From: an uncultured Oscillospiraceae bacterium
GTDB taxonomy: Bacteria; Bacillota; Clostridia; Oscillospirales; Oscillospiraceae
Length of the DNA stretch: 55,279 nt
Assembly (NCBI GenBank): GCA_934660965.1
Contig: CAKUIM010000013.1
Span: forward strand, 1-55,279
Direction: 5' to 3'
Shown: positions 17,745 to 26,090 of the stretch, one piece after another
Numbering within the stretch: position 1 is the stretch's first letter
Layout of the letters: each line of letters starts with the position of its first letter
The notes under the pieces: generated by a model
Told to the model about the DNA's origin: nothing
What the model saw: the letters and a program-made list of their open reading frames with translations, nothing else
The model's database searches: none
Position numbers and translations under genes: made by a program

Positions 17745-17778
17745 GAGGGGGACGGGTTTCCCGTCCCCCTCCTTTCTC
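17745..17778 (+). terminator. Intrinsic terminator after the SLH gene
   Basis: GAGGGGGACGGG at 17745-17756 pairs with 17760-17771 across a TTT loop, followed by CTTTCTC. The stem is strong and the T-tract short. Confidence 0.85.
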
Positions 17779-17812
17779 AAAGCGCTCCGCCGCCGGGGGA
17801 GTGCTTTGAGAA
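17774..17812. promoter_or_regulatory. Inverted repeat overlapping a possible -35 box
   Basis: TTCTCAAAGC at 17774-17783 and GCTTTGAGAA at 17803-17812 are perfect 10-bp inverted repeats, 19 bp apart. The right half contains TTGAGA, a possible -35 of the following operon. It may be an operator, although a simple hairpin next to the terminator is also possible. Confidence 0.4.
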
Positions 17813-17833
17813 GGCCTGGCAATATGATATTTC
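17806..17833 (+). promoter_or_regulatory. Possible promoter of the ydj-like operon
   Basis: TTGAGA at 17806-17811 and TATTTC at 17828-17833 are spaced 16 bp, just upstream of the ATG at 17855. The -10 box is weak. Confidence 0.3.
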
Positions 17834-17854
17834 AGGGAAAAGGAGACTGATGCA

Positions 17855-18340
17855 ATGGCCATCACATTGAACGCGCTTCCCGCGACGCTCACGGAGTTTG
17901 AAGCCCTGCCGCGCCGCACGCCGGAGGAGGTCTGCGCGCTCTTCCTGTGCGCGCTGCACCTGTACACAAAGGATGCGGACGCAGGCGCAGCGGCCATGAA
18001 TCTGCTGCGCGGCCCGCGCCCCATGACCCCCTACGATACGCAGTTTCTGCGGGACCGCCTGCGGGGCAAGGAGTATCTGCCGCTGGCCTACTTCGACGGC
18101 GCGGCGCCGGAAAACAGCTATGTGCCCGCAAAGCCGTACACGCTGACCGTTCTTTCGGACCCACGCCCCCAGGACGTTGAGGAGGGCTATCTCCGGGTGT
18201 TTCTCAGGACTGCGGGCGCGGATTCTCCCCGCCCCATCAAGCTCAGGCAGAAGCCCTCTACCGGGGAATGGTTTTTGTGGGAGTATTCCAGCCCCCTGAG
18301 CGGCATCCGCATTCCCGCGGCGCAGGACCCCTGGGCGTAG
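17855..18340 (+). CDS. DUF6935-type protein
   Basis: The protein has 161 residues, soluble, without a signal peptide. The N-terminal half is helical (TLTEFEALPRRTPEEVCALFLCALHLY) and the C-terminal half is strand-rich (YLRVFLRTAGADSPRPIKLR, WFLWEYSSPLSGIR, ending AAQDPWA). I recall this ending as typical of the DUF6935 family, which has no known function. AAAAGGAGA precedes the ATG at 17855. It is the first gene of the ydj-like operon, 103 bp ahead of the SPFH gene, and may be an accessory factor of that envelope-stress system. Confidence 0.65.
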   Translation: MAITLNALPATLTEFEALPRRTPEEVCALFLCALHLYTKDADAGAAAMNLLRGPRPMTPYDTQFLRDRLRGKEYLPLAYFDGAAPENSYVPAKPYTLTVLSDPRPQDVEEGYLRVFLRTAGADSPRPIKLRQKPSTGEWFLWEYSSPLSGIRIPAAQDPWA

Positions 18341-18443
18341 CGGGCGGGCGCGGGCAGGGAAGCACTCGCGCCCGTGCCGGCGCCGGAGATCGTACAACGG
18401 GAATCGGGACAACGATAAATAACAGGAAAAGGAGACGGAAACT

Positions 18444-19736
18444 ATGGGACTTATTAAAGCGGCGTTGGGCGCGGCTGGCGGCGTGATGGCCGACCAGTGG
18501 AAGGAATACTTTTATTGTGAGGCGATGCCCGCAAACATTCTGGCGGCCAAGGGGCATAAAAAGGTCACGGGCCGCTCCAGCAACAAAAAGGGCGACGAAA
18601 ACATCATCACCAACGGCTCTGTGATCGCCGTGGCGGACGGCCAGTGCATGCTCATCGTCGAGCAGGGCAAGGTCGTGGAGGTCTGCGCCGAGCCGGGCGA
18701 GTTCCTCTACGACACCTCCACCGAGCCGAGCATCTTCTCCGGGAAGCTCGGCGACGGCATCGGCGACGTGTTCCGGAATATCGGCAAGCGCTTCACCTTC
18801 GGCGGCGAGGCGCCCAAGGATCAGCGCGTCTACTATTTCAACACCAAGGAGCTGGTCGGCAACAAGTACGGCACGGCCTCTCCCGTTCCGTTCCGCGTTG
18901 TGGATCAGCGGGCGGGCCTCGACCTCGACGTCGGCATCCGCTGCTTCGGCGAGTACAGCTACCACATCGCGAACCCGCTGCTGTTCTACACGAATGTCTG
19001 CGGCAACGTGAGCGAGGACTATGACCGCGCGAACCTTGACAGCCAGCTCAAGACCGAGCTCCTCACCGCGCTTCAGCCCGCCTTCGCGAAAATCAGCGAG
19101 ATGGGCATCCGCTACTCCGCGCTCCCCGGCCACACGACCGAGCTGGCCGGTGCCCTCAACGAGGCCCTGAGCGCCAAGTGGCGCGACCTGCGCGGCATCG
19201 AGGTCGTTTCCTTCGGCGTCTCCTCCGTCACGGCGAACGAGGAAGACGAGAAGATGATCAAGGAGATGCAGCGCAACGCGGCCTTCATGGATCCGACGCG
19301 CGCGGCGGCGCATCTCGCGGGCGCGACCGGCGACGCGATGAAGACGGCGGCGGCCAACCCCAACGGCGCGGTCGGCGCGTTTATGGGCATGGGGATGGCC
19401 GGCGGTATGGCCGGCGGTCAGATGGCCAATCTTTACCAGCAGGGGGCGCAGCAGGCGCAGCCCTTGGAGCGCCAGATGGTAGACGGCCCCGGCATGATGC
19501 AAAAATACTGGAAGTGCGAATGCGGGCAGGAGAACAGCGGCAAGTTCTGCTCCAACTGCGGTAAGCCGGAGCCTAAGGCGCCGGACGCGTGGACCTGCGC
19601 CTGCGGGGCGAAGAACACCGGCAAGTTCTGCTCGGAGTGCGGCAAGCCCAAGCCCGCGGGTGAGTGGATCTGCTCCTGCGGGACGGCCAACAAGGGCAAA
19701 TTCTGTTCCAACTGCGGCAAGCCCCTTGGAGGCTGA
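18444..19736 (+). CDS. SPFH-domain protein with three C-terminal zinc ribbons (YdjI-like)
   Basis: The protein has 430 residues. An N-terminal portion (about 1-300) resembles the SPFH/'virion core' protein family that includes Bacillus YdjI. It starts with a membrane-touching helix, has the conserved QWKEYFYCEAMPANILAAKG region, and ends in a helix followed by a Gly/Met-rich linker (GMGMAGGMAGGQMANL). Three short zinc ribbons follow, each of the form CxCGxxNxGKFCSxCGKP. In Bacillus the family works with PspA, YdjG and YdjH at stressed membranes; relatives of YdjG and YdjH lie downstream here but no PspA does. Ribosome binding site AAAAGGAGA supports the ATG at 18444. Confidence 0.85.
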   Translation: MGLIKAALGAAGGVMADQWKEYFYCEAMPANILAAKGHKKVTGRSSNKKGDENIITNGSVIAVADGQCMLIVEQGKVVEVCAEPGEFLYDTSTEPSIFSGKLGDGIGDVFRNIGKRFTFGGEAPKDQRVYYFNTKELVGNKYGTASPVPFRVVDQRAGLDLDVGIRCFGEYSYHIANPLLFYTNVCGNVSEDYDRANLDSQLKTELLTALQPAFAKISEMGIRYSALPGHTTELAGALNEALSAKWRDLRGIEVVSFGVSSVTANEEDEKMIKEMQRNAAFMDPTRAAAHLAGATGDAMKTAAANPNGAVGAFMGMGMAGGMAGGQMANLYQQGAQQAQPLERQMVDGPGMMQKYWKCECGQENSGKFCSNCGKPEPKAPDAWTCACGAKNTGKFCSECGKPKPAGEWICSCGTANKGKFCSNCGKPLGG

Positions 19737-19742
19737 GCCGGA

Positions 19743-20282
19743 GTGGGACGGAAAATGATCTGGGTACTGGCGCTTGGTGCCGCGGGCGCCGCGGTGCTGC
19801 TGGGGCTTTATAAGCACTTTGTGGCCGATCGGATTATGGACGGAGGCAACATGGAGAATCCGGACGCCTCGCTCCACCTCCTTGACGGCGACTACACCTA
19901 TGCAGACAACGGCAAGCTCTGGCGCCGGATCGCCGGCGCGTGGCGGAGCGGGGACGGACGCTGGGTGCTGACGCTGAACGGCGAGTATGACCTGACCCTT
20001 GCCATGGACGGCGAGACGGTGCTCTCGTGTCCGCTGTGGTTCACCTATCTCCAGCCGGGCAAGGTCCTTCAAACAGAGCTTGAGCCGGAGGAGACCGTGC
20101 TCCAAAGACCGGACGGAACGGAGCTTGGAAGGATCGGGGAGCTGCGCCATGTCGAGGGGGACGGCGGCGATGACGTCGGAGCGCTCATGCTGCTGCTTGT
20201 GCTGCCCGGCAACACGGAGGAGACCGTGGAGCTTTACAAGACGGAACAGGAGCCGCGGGGCGAAGCCCCTCCCGAAAAATAA
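19743..20282 (+). CDS. Small membrane-anchored protein, lipocalin-like outside part
   Basis: The protein has 179 residues. One N-terminal membrane helix (MIWVLALGAAGAAVLLGLY) is followed by a strand-rich domain (IAGAWRSGDGRWVLTLNGEYDLTLAMDGE) that reads like a small beta-barrel of the lipocalin-like type. It is probably tethered outside the membrane. The GTG at 19743 has GGAGG 10 nt upstream; an in-frame ATG at 19755 is an alternative start. It follows the SPFH gene by 6 bp and is likely translated with it. Family not recognised. Confidence 0.65.
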   Translation: MGRKMIWVLALGAAGAAVLLGLYKHFVADRIMDGGNMENPDASLHLLDGDYTYADNGKLWRRIAGAWRSGDGRWVLTLNGEYDLTLAMDGETVLSCPLWFTYLQPGKVLQTELEPEETVLQRPDGTELGRIGELRHVEGDGGDDVGALMLLLVLPGNTEETVELYKTEQEPRGEAPPEK

Positions 20283-20304
20283 AAGCAGAAGGCGGAGGAC
20301 AATC

Positions 20305-21075
20305 ATGGGACTGTTTGATAAAAAATACTGTGACATCTGCGGCGAAAAAATCGGCTTGCTCGGCAACCGAAAGCTGGAGGACGGCAACCTGTGCAAGAAC
20401 TGCGCGAAAAAGCTTTCGCCGTGGTTCAGCGACCGCCGCAATTCCACCGTGAGCGAGATCGCAGAGCAGCTCGCCTACCGTGAGGAGAACCGGAAGAAGG
20501 TTGCAGCGTTCCACACCACCCGGACGATCGGCACGAACACCAAGGTGCTTCTGGACGAGGATGCGGGAAAGTTTATGGTAACAAGAGCAAGCGATTTGCA
20601 GGAGGCCAATCCGGATGTTCTGGATTTTTCCGATGTGACGGGTTGCAACCTCGACATTGACGAGAGCAGTACCGAGCTTAAGCGCAAGGACAAAGATGGC
20701 AAGGAGGTCAGCTACAATCCGCCGCGCTACGAGTACTCCTATGATTTCTACATCACTATATTCATCAACAACCCCTATTTTGACGAAATACGCTTCCAAC
20801 TCAACTCCAGTTCAGTGGACATTACGCCGCCGCCTGCAATGCGTCCGGGCATGATGACCCGGTGCAATCCGGAAACCAATGTTGAGTACCGCAATTATAA
20901 AAAGCTCGGCGAGGAGATTCAGCAGGTTCTGACGCAGGTCCGCAGGGATGTGCGCAAAAAGATCGAGCAGGCAGCCGCGCCCAAAGCGGCAGTCGCCTGC
21001 CCCTACTGTGGCGCAACTACCACACCAGATGCAAACGGCTGCTGTGAATACTGCGGCGGCGCGGTGAACGGCTAA
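20305..21075 (+). CDS. DUF4428-type zinc-ribbon protein
   Basis: The protein has 256 residues. The start (KKYCDICGEKIGLLGNRKLEDGNLCKNC) is the DUF4428 zinc site. A middle domain of about 130 residues is strand-rich (FMVTRASDLQ, YDFYITIFINNPYFDEIRFQL), a helix follows (EIQQVLTQVRRDVRKKIEQ), and the C-terminus has a second zinc ribbon (CPYCGATTTPDANGCCEYCGG). It appears cytoplasmic. The middle of the gene is more AT-rich than its neighbours. GGCGGAGG precedes the ATG at 20305. DUF4428 proteins are common beside SPFH proteins in Clostridia as far as I recall, but their role is unknown. Confidence 0.8.
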   Translation: MGLFDKKYCDICGEKIGLLGNRKLEDGNLCKNCAKKLSPWFSDRRNSTVSEIAEQLAYREENRKKVAAFHTTRTIGTNTKVLLDEDAGKFMVTRASDLQEANPDVLDFSDVTGCNLDIDESSTELKRKDKDGKEVSYNPPRYEYSYDFYITIFINNPYFDEIRFQLNSSSVDITPPPAMRPGMMTRCNPETNVEYRNYKKLGEEIQQVLTQVRRDVRKKIEQAAAPKAAVACPYCGATTTPDANGCCEYCGGAVNG

Positions 21076-21115
21076 ACCATCCATCAAACGACGATTTAGG
21101 AAGAAGGATTTAAAA

Positions 21116-21445
21116 ATGAAAAAGTATGTAGCATTACTCCTAATTGCAGTTGCACTCCTAACGCTTGCCGCCTGCGGCGGCAAGGATGCGCTGGCCGGAA
21201 CATGGTCTGCTGATCTCGGAGATGACGGTGTGATCACATGGACGTTCAACGGAAAAGGCAAATGTACCATGGAGAATGCGTACATGAAGCAGGATGGCAC
21301 CTATACCATTGACGGCGACCAGCTTACGGTAATGCTGGAGGCTTGGAGTGAACCGTCTACTTACACGTTCTTCGTGGACGGCAGCAGCCTTACCATGAAT
21401 GAGAACTCCGGCTACGGCATCAGCGGCACTTTTGCAAAAAAATAA
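21116..21445 (+). CDS. Small lipocalin-like lipoprotein
   Basis: The protein has 109 residues. A lipoprotein signal (MKKYVALLLIAVALLTLAAC, lipid on Cys20) is followed by a short beta-rich domain (AGTWSADLGDDGVITWTFN, GTYTIDGDQLTVML) typical of DUF5640/lipocalin-like lipoproteins. It would sit on the outer face of the membrane. It lies inside the ydj-like operon, and a strong hairpin follows it at 21498-21528. Function unknown. Confidence 0.7.
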   Translation: MKKYVALLLIAVALLTLAACGGKDALAGTWSADLGDDGVITWTFNGKGKCTMENAYMKQDGTYTIDGDQLTVMLEAWSEPSTYTFFVDGSSLTMNENSGYGISGTFAKK

Positions 21446-21497
21446 GCCGCATAGAAACACAATACGTATACTTTGCCTGACCACAGCGTATCAAATG

Positions 21498-21530
21498 GCG
21501 CCCGCCCGCCCGTAGCGCGGGCGGGCGCTT
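21498..21530 (+). terminator. Strong GC-rich hairpin, partial terminator or processing site
   Basis: A perfect 12-bp stem (21498-21509 with 21517-21528, 7-nt loop) is followed by TTCCTT only. The weak T-tract suggests partial termination or RNA protection inside the operon. Confidence 0.6.
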
Positions 21531-21564
21531 CCTTGTGAGAAAGAAGAAAGAGGTGGAACCATCT

Positions 21565-22713
21565 ATGCCAGCACAGGTAACCAACTACAAATGCCCGGCC
21601 TGTACCGGCCCGCTGCACTTTGTGGGTGCGTCCGGCAAGCTGGAGTGTGACTACTGCGGAGCCAGCTATGATGTGGCGGAGATTGAGGCGCTTTACGCGG
21701 AGAAGGAGGAAAAGGCGGCGGCAGCGCAGCAGTCCGCCGAGGAAAAGGCTGCCGCGGAAAAGGAGGCCGCCGAGAAGGCTGCCGGGGAGAGCGAGTGGGA
21801 TATGTCCGGCCTGAGCAGCGACTGGGGCGCGGACGCGGACGGTATGAAGGCGTACAGCTGCCCGAGCTGCGGCGCGCAGCTCATCTGCGAGGCCACCACC
21901 GCCGCGACCTCCTGTCCATACTGCGGCAACCCGACGGTCGTGCCGGGACAGTTCGCGGGGACGCTGAAGCCGGACTTCGTGATCCCGTTCAAGCTCAGCC
22001 GTGAGGACGCGGTCCAGCGGCTCAAAAAGCACTACAAGGGCAAGGTGTTCCTGCCCAGGAGCTTTTCCGGCGAGAATCACATTAAGGAGATCTGCGGCGT
22101 CTACGTTCCGTTCTGGATGTTCAGCGGCGAGGCGGAGGGCGACGCGCACTTTGACGCCACCCGCTCGCGCACGTACAAAAGCGGCGATTACCGGGTCACG
22201 GAAACGGACCACTACGACGCTTACCGCGCCGGAAGCCTGGCCTTTGAAAAGATACCGGTGGACGCGTCGGAAAAGATGCCGGATGAGCACATGGACTCCA
22301 TCGAGCCGTACGATTACAGCGAGCTCAAGCCCTTTTCCACCGCCTATCTTCCGGGCTTTCTTGCCGACAAGTTCGACGTGTCGGCGGAGGACAGCCGCCG
22401 GCGTGCCGACGCGCGCTGCGTCGGCACACTGAGAAGCGCACTGGAAAAGACCGTGTCCGGCTATGAGACCTGCTCGGCGCGGGAGAGCAACACGACCATC
22501 AGGCGCGGCAAGGTCCACTACGCGCTCATGCCCGTGTGGATGCTCAACACGAAATGGCGCGGCAAGGACTTCCTCTTTGCCATGAACGGTCAGACCGGAA
22601 AGCTCGTGGGCGACCTGCCTGTGGACAAGGGACGGTATTGGGGGATGTTCTTTGCCATTGCCGCGTCGCTGACCGCCATTGGTTCGGTTCTGACCTTGAC
22701 ACTGCTGAGATAA
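21565..22713 (+). CDS. TFIIB-type zinc-ribbon membrane protein (YdjG-like)
   Basis: The protein has 382 residues. An N-terminal zinc ribbon (CPACTGPLHFVGASGKLECDYCG) is followed by an Ala/Glu/Lys-rich coiled coil at about 43-75, a second zinc ribbon (CPSCGAQLICEATTAATSCPYCG), a conserved body (PDFVIPFKLSREDAVQRLKKHY, YVPFWMFSGEAEGDAHFDATR) and one C-terminal membrane helix (MFFAIAASLTAIGSVLTLTLL). This arrangement matches YdjG-type 'TFIIB zinc-binding' proteins. The ATG at 21565 with AGAGGTGG is chosen over an upstream GTG at 21535. It would work with the SPFH and TPM proteins at the membrane. Confidence 0.8.
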   Translation: MPAQVTNYKCPACTGPLHFVGASGKLECDYCGASYDVAEIEALYAEKEEKAAAAQQSAEEKAAAEKEAAEKAAGESEWDMSGLSSDWGADADGMKAYSCPSCGAQLICEATTAATSCPYCGNPTVVPGQFAGTLKPDFVIPFKLSREDAVQRLKKHYKGKVFLPRSFSGENHIKEICGVYVPFWMFSGEAEGDAHFDATRSRTYKSGDYRVTETDHYDAYRAGSLAFEKIPVDASEKMPDEHMDSIEPYDYSELKPFSTAYLPGFLADKFDVSAEDSRRRADARCVGTLRSALEKTVSGYETCSARESNTTIRRGKVHYALMPVWMLNTKWRGKDFLFAMNGQTGKLVGDLPVDKGRYWGMFFAIAASLTAIGSVLTLTLLR

Positions 22714-22727
22714 GGGGGGGGACGGAT

Positions 22728-24086
22728 ATGAAAAGAAAGATATCGGCCCTGCTGGCGGCACTTTTGCTGATGCTGAGCCTGTGTGCCCCCGTCATGGCGG
22801 CGGTCGAGTACGGCGTGTTCTACGACGAGACGGAGCAGCTCGGCTCCGTGGAGCTGAGCTACGCGGCGGAGCAGAGGCTCCCCCAGCTCACGCAGGAGCT
22901 TGGCGTCGATCTCCGGGTGGACGCCTTCATTGATGAGGATGTGGATGCCGACACGAGCGTCGCGGACATTGCGGCGTATGTCTACGAGAATTCCGGCTAC
23001 GGCTGCGGCGAGTGGAAGGACGGCGTCTCGCTGACGCTGCTGCTGCGCGGCACGGAGGACGGCGCCTACACGCTCTCGGAGGCGGATTGGTGCGTGTACG
23101 CCTTCCTCGATCCGGCGCGGGGCAGCGCGCAGGAGCTGTCCGCCGCCGTATACGCCGCGGTGGCGCCCTACATGGTCGAGCGCGCGTGGAACGGCGAGGA
23201 CATGACCATGAGCGCCACGGCGCTCTCGCAGGCGGTGGACGCAATGGCGGAGAGCGTGGAGGACTATCTCCGCGCAAACGCCTCGCCGGACGCCTCCGAC
23301 GGCCTGGCCGGGCCGGACGGGACGGAGCCTGCGCAGACCGGGAGCACAGAGACCCCGGAGCCGGACGTATCGTCCATGCAGTACATATTCGATTTTGCCG
23401 GCTGCCTCCCGCCCGATAGCCGGACGGAGATGGAAGCGCGCGCGGAGGAGATCTCCAAACACCACAGCTGCGGCGTTTACGCCGTCTTTGTCGACGACTA
23501 CAGGGTGTACGGCAGCGATGATGTCTATCGGGCGGCCTATCAGTTCTACCACGACAGGCAGCTCGGCCTGGGCGAGGAACGCAACGGCGTGATCATCCTG
23601 CTGAGCATGCAGCCCCGCAAGTATGCCATGTTCATCTATGGCAAAAATGCCGAGTACGCCATCAACGAGTACGGCGCGGAGCAGCTGGAAGAACGCTTTT
23701 TGAGTCTGTTCAGCGGCGGCAGCTGGTACAGCGGCGTTTCCGAGTATCTGGCCGCCTGCGACGAGTACCTGACCCTTGCCGAGGCGGGAAAGCCCGTGCG
23801 CGAGATGCCCTGGGCGGTGCTTGGGATCGTTGTGATCGTCTCCTGCCTGATCGCGGGCGGCGTTTGCAAGGTGCTCAAGATGAACATGAAGACGGTCCGG
23901 CGCGGCGCGGCGGCGGATGAATATGTCACCGCCGATGGGCTGACGCTGACGGAAAGCAGCGACCGCTTCCTGTACACGACCGAAACGCGCACGAAAATCA
24001 AGGACGAAAGCTCCGGCAGCAGCGGCGGCGGAAGCACCTCGAGCCGCAGCGGGGGCGGCGGCCACGGACGCAGCGGAGATTATTAA
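22728..24086 (+). CDS. TPM-domain membrane protein (YdjH/YgcG-like)
   Basis: The protein has 452 residues. A signal peptide (ISALLAALLLMLSLCAPVMA) is followed by a TPM-like half (about 30-170), an acidic linker with TP repeats, and a second, clearer TPM domain at about 220-350 (SMQYIFDFAGCLPPDSRTEM, LGLGEERNGVIILLSM). One membrane helix (AVLGIVVIVSCLIAGGVC) and a Ser/Gly-rich tail ending GGGGHGRSGDY complete it. That tail and domain order are typical of YgcG/YdjH proteins. Two TPM copies are unusual compared with the usual single one. It is probably the outside-facing partner of the SPFH/zinc-ribbon membrane proteins upstream. Confidence 0.8.
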   Translation: MKRKISALLAALLLMLSLCAPVMAAVEYGVFYDETEQLGSVELSYAAEQRLPQLTQELGVDLRVDAFIDEDVDADTSVADIAAYVYENSGYGCGEWKDGVSLTLLLRGTEDGAYTLSEADWCVYAFLDPARGSAQELSAAVYAAVAPYMVERAWNGEDMTMSATALSQAVDAMAESVEDYLRANASPDASDGLAGPDGTEPAQTGSTETPEPDVSSMQYIFDFAGCLPPDSRTEMEARAEEISKHHSCGVYAVFVDDYRVYGSDDVYRAAYQFYHDRQLGLGEERNGVIILLSMQPRKYAMFIYGKNAEYAINEYGAEQLEERFLSLFSGGSWYSGVSEYLAACDEYLTLAEAGKPVREMPWAVLGIVVIVSCLIAGGVCKVLKMNMKTVRRGAAADEYVTADGLTLTESSDRFLYTTETRTKIKDESSGSSGGGSTSSRSGGGGHGRSGDY

Positions 24087-24095
24087 GGAGGGCGG

Positions 24096-25211
24096 ATGTT
24101 GAGAAGCTTGATTCGCAGCCACCTTGCGCCGGGGCTTCTCTGCCTGGCGCTGCTCCTGAGCCTGACCGCCTGCGGCGGAAAAACCGGGTCGCCCCCGGCA
24201 GCTGAGAGCGGCGGCGTGACCGAAACGCATCCCGGAGATCAGGGCAATACGGGCGGCTCTTCCCCGCCGGAGACCGATTCGGAGCAGGGGAAGACGGCGC
24301 TTGCCCGGCTGCGGGCGTGTATTGAGAGAAACGACCATCTGGCCGGCGCGGTGGCATATCTCGGCAATCGGGCGCAGGGGGATGCCGTGCCGCTGGCCGA
24401 CTGGCTGCGGGAAAACTGCTCCGGCTTGACAGCGGAGCTGCCCTTCCTGCCGGAAATCCCGGCAGAGCGGACCCTCGGCGCGGGCTATGGCGACCTCTAC
24501 TGCGTCGTTCCCCGGGATGAGAGCACCAGCCTGGCTGTGAACCGTGTGGCATGGGAGTCTCTCGGAAATGGGGTGCGGCCGGTGGTGGACGAGGTCCTCT
24601 ACCGCGAGGAGCACGCCCGGCCCGTGCTGGTATTCGTAAACTTCGAGATGTGGCCCGAGGAGCCGGATACGGAGATCTGTCTTGTGACCGAAAACGGGCT
24701 GGAGGTAAGCTGGTACCCCCTGATCAACGGATTTGGCTGCCCCGTCGTGCCGACCGGCGCGGACGATGCCCCCATGCTGATGGACTTTGCGTTCTTCGGC
24801 GACATCACCGGCCTTGACTATCCCGAGGGCTGGGAACCGGCGGGGGATGACTGGTGGCTGCCGCCTACCAATATTGGCCTGGCCGATACTGCCTGGGTCT
24901 GCGATGACTGGATGCTGGATCTGCACTATGGCAACGGTGACCCCGATTATGCGGGGATCGCCGAGTTCTACCGCCGCACGGAAGACAGTATGGAGCTGAA
25001 GCTGGCCTACGCCGGCGTGTGGCGCATGGAGGATGACTGCCTGCGGGTGGAGTTTTTTCCCGACGACGGCGCCGTTCTCGGCGGCAGCTTTCCGATCCTC
25101 ATCTCTCCCTCCGGCGAGGACCTGTATTTCCAGCGCTCGCGCAGCGGCGAGGGGCTGCCCTTTCTGGAGGACGGCGTGGACTCCGTCGGACTGACGTTAA
25201 GCGTGGGCTGA
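24096..25211 (+). CDS. Lipoprotein of unknown function
   Basis: The protein has 371 residues. A lipoprotein signal (LLCLALLLSLTAC, lipid on Cys26) and a Gly/Ser/Pro-rich linker come first. A middle domain is rich in strands and acidic residues. The C-terminal third (YAGVWRMEDDCLRVEFFPDDG, ILISPSGEDLYFQR) again looks lipocalin-like. It lies 9 bp behind the TPM gene, with GGAGGGCGG before the ATG at 24096, so it probably belongs to the same operon. The family was not recognised. Confidence 0.65.
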   Translation: MLRSLIRSHLAPGLLCLALLLSLTACGGKTGSPPAAESGGVTETHPGDQGNTGGSSPPETDSEQGKTALARLRACIERNDHLAGAVAYLGNRAQGDAVPLADWLRENCSGLTAELPFLPEIPAERTLGAGYGDLYCVVPRDESTSLAVNRVAWESLGNGVRPVVDEVLYREEHARPVLVFVNFEMWPEEPDTEICLVTENGLEVSWYPLINGFGCPVVPTGADDAPMLMDFAFFGDITGLDYPEGWEPAGDDWWLPPTNIGLADTAWVCDDWMLDLHYGNGDPDYAGIAEFYRRTEDSMELKLAYAGVWRMEDDCLRVEFFPDDGAVLGGSFPILISPSGEDLYFQRSRSGEGLPFLEDGVDSVGLTLSVG

Positions 25212-25276
25212 ATGCGAAGCGCCCTTCCCTCCCGAATGCCGGGCCTGCAATTTGTGATCTTCTTGAGGCCGGCGCC

Positions 25277-25305
25277 TTGAAAGGGGAGGCGGGGTGTGAT
25301 ATAAT
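25277..25305 (+). promoter_or_regulatory. Sigma-70 promoter with extended -10 for the YjjG-like gene
   Basis: TTGAAA at 25277-25282 and a perfect TATAAT at 25300-25305 are spaced 17 bp, and TGA before the -10 box makes an extended -10. The gene starts at 25351. Confidence 0.85.
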
Positions 25306-25350
25306 GCCCTCCATGCGGAAAACGGGAAGGACTGCAAGGGGGGAGACGCG

Positions 25351-26034
25351 GTGATTACAACGCTTTTGTGGGATGTGGACGGCACGCTGCTGGACTTCGA
25401 CGCGGCCGAGCGCGCGGCCATCCGCACCCTTTTCCGGGAATACGGCCTGGGCCCCTGCTCTGACGAGCTCCTTATGCGCTACTCCCGGATCAACAAGGCC
25501 TACTGGGAGCGCCTGGAGCGCAAGGAGCTGACAAAGCCGGAGATTCTGGTGGGCCGCTTCCGGGACTTTTTTGCCTCGGCGGGCATCGACCCGGCCCTGG
25601 CGGCGGAGTTCAACGAAAAATACCAGACCTGCCTGGGCGACACCATCGTCTTTCGGGACGACAGCTTCCAGATCGTCGCCTCCCTCCGGGGGCGGGTGCG
25701 GCAGTACGCCGTGTCCAACGGCACGGTGATCGCCCAGGAGAAAAAGCTGCGCCTGTCCGGCCTGGGCGCGCTGATGGACGGGGTGTTTCTCTCCGAGCGG
25801 CTGGGGGTGGAAAAGCCGGACGTGAGCTTTTTTGACCAGGTTTTTGCGGCCATCGCCCCGGTGGACAGGGCCCGGACGATGATCGTGGGCGACTCCCTCA
25901 CAAGCGATATGCAGGGCGGCGTCAACGCCGGGATCGTCACCTGCTGGTACGACCCGGAGGGCCGCCCGGCCCCCGCCGGCATACCCATCAGCCACCGCAT
26001 CGCAGACCTTCACGAAATCTATGCGCTGCTCTGA
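25351..26034 (+). CDS. yjjG: HAD-family phosphatase, YjjG type
   Basis: The protein has 227 residues. HAD motif I is WDVDGTLLDF (nucleophile Asp9), motif II is the VSNG sequence, motif III Lys lies in EKPDVSFF, and motif IV is MIVGDSLTSDMQGG. A helical cap sits between motifs I and II. This combination, with the length, fits the YjjG-like nucleoside 5'-monophosphatases, which remove phosphate from non-canonical pyrimidine nucleotides. The GTG at 25351 has a GGGGGAG ribosome binding site. It is a single gene between its own promoter and a terminator. Confidence 0.85.
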   Translation: MITTLLWDVDGTLLDFDAAERAAIRTLFREYGLGPCSDELLMRYSRINKAYWERLERKELTKPEILVGRFRDFFASAGIDPALAAEFNEKYQTCLGDTIVFRDDSFQIVASLRGRVRQYAVSNGTVIAQEKKLRLSGLGALMDGVFLSERLGVEKPDVSFFDQVFAAIAPVDRARTMIVGDSLTSDMQGGVNAGIVTCWYDPEGRPAPAGIPISHRIADLHEIYALL

Positions 26035-26050
26035 CGCTCCGAAAGAAAAG

Positions 26051-26090
26051 AAGGAAGACACGGCTCCACGCTGTGCCTTCCTTTCTTTGC
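26051..26090 (+). terminator. Intrinsic terminator after the YjjG-like gene
   Basis: AAGGAAGACACGGC at 26051-26064 pairs with 26070-26083 with one mismatch and one G-U pair, followed by TCTTTGCCC. A further T run follows near 26092. Confidence 0.75.
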
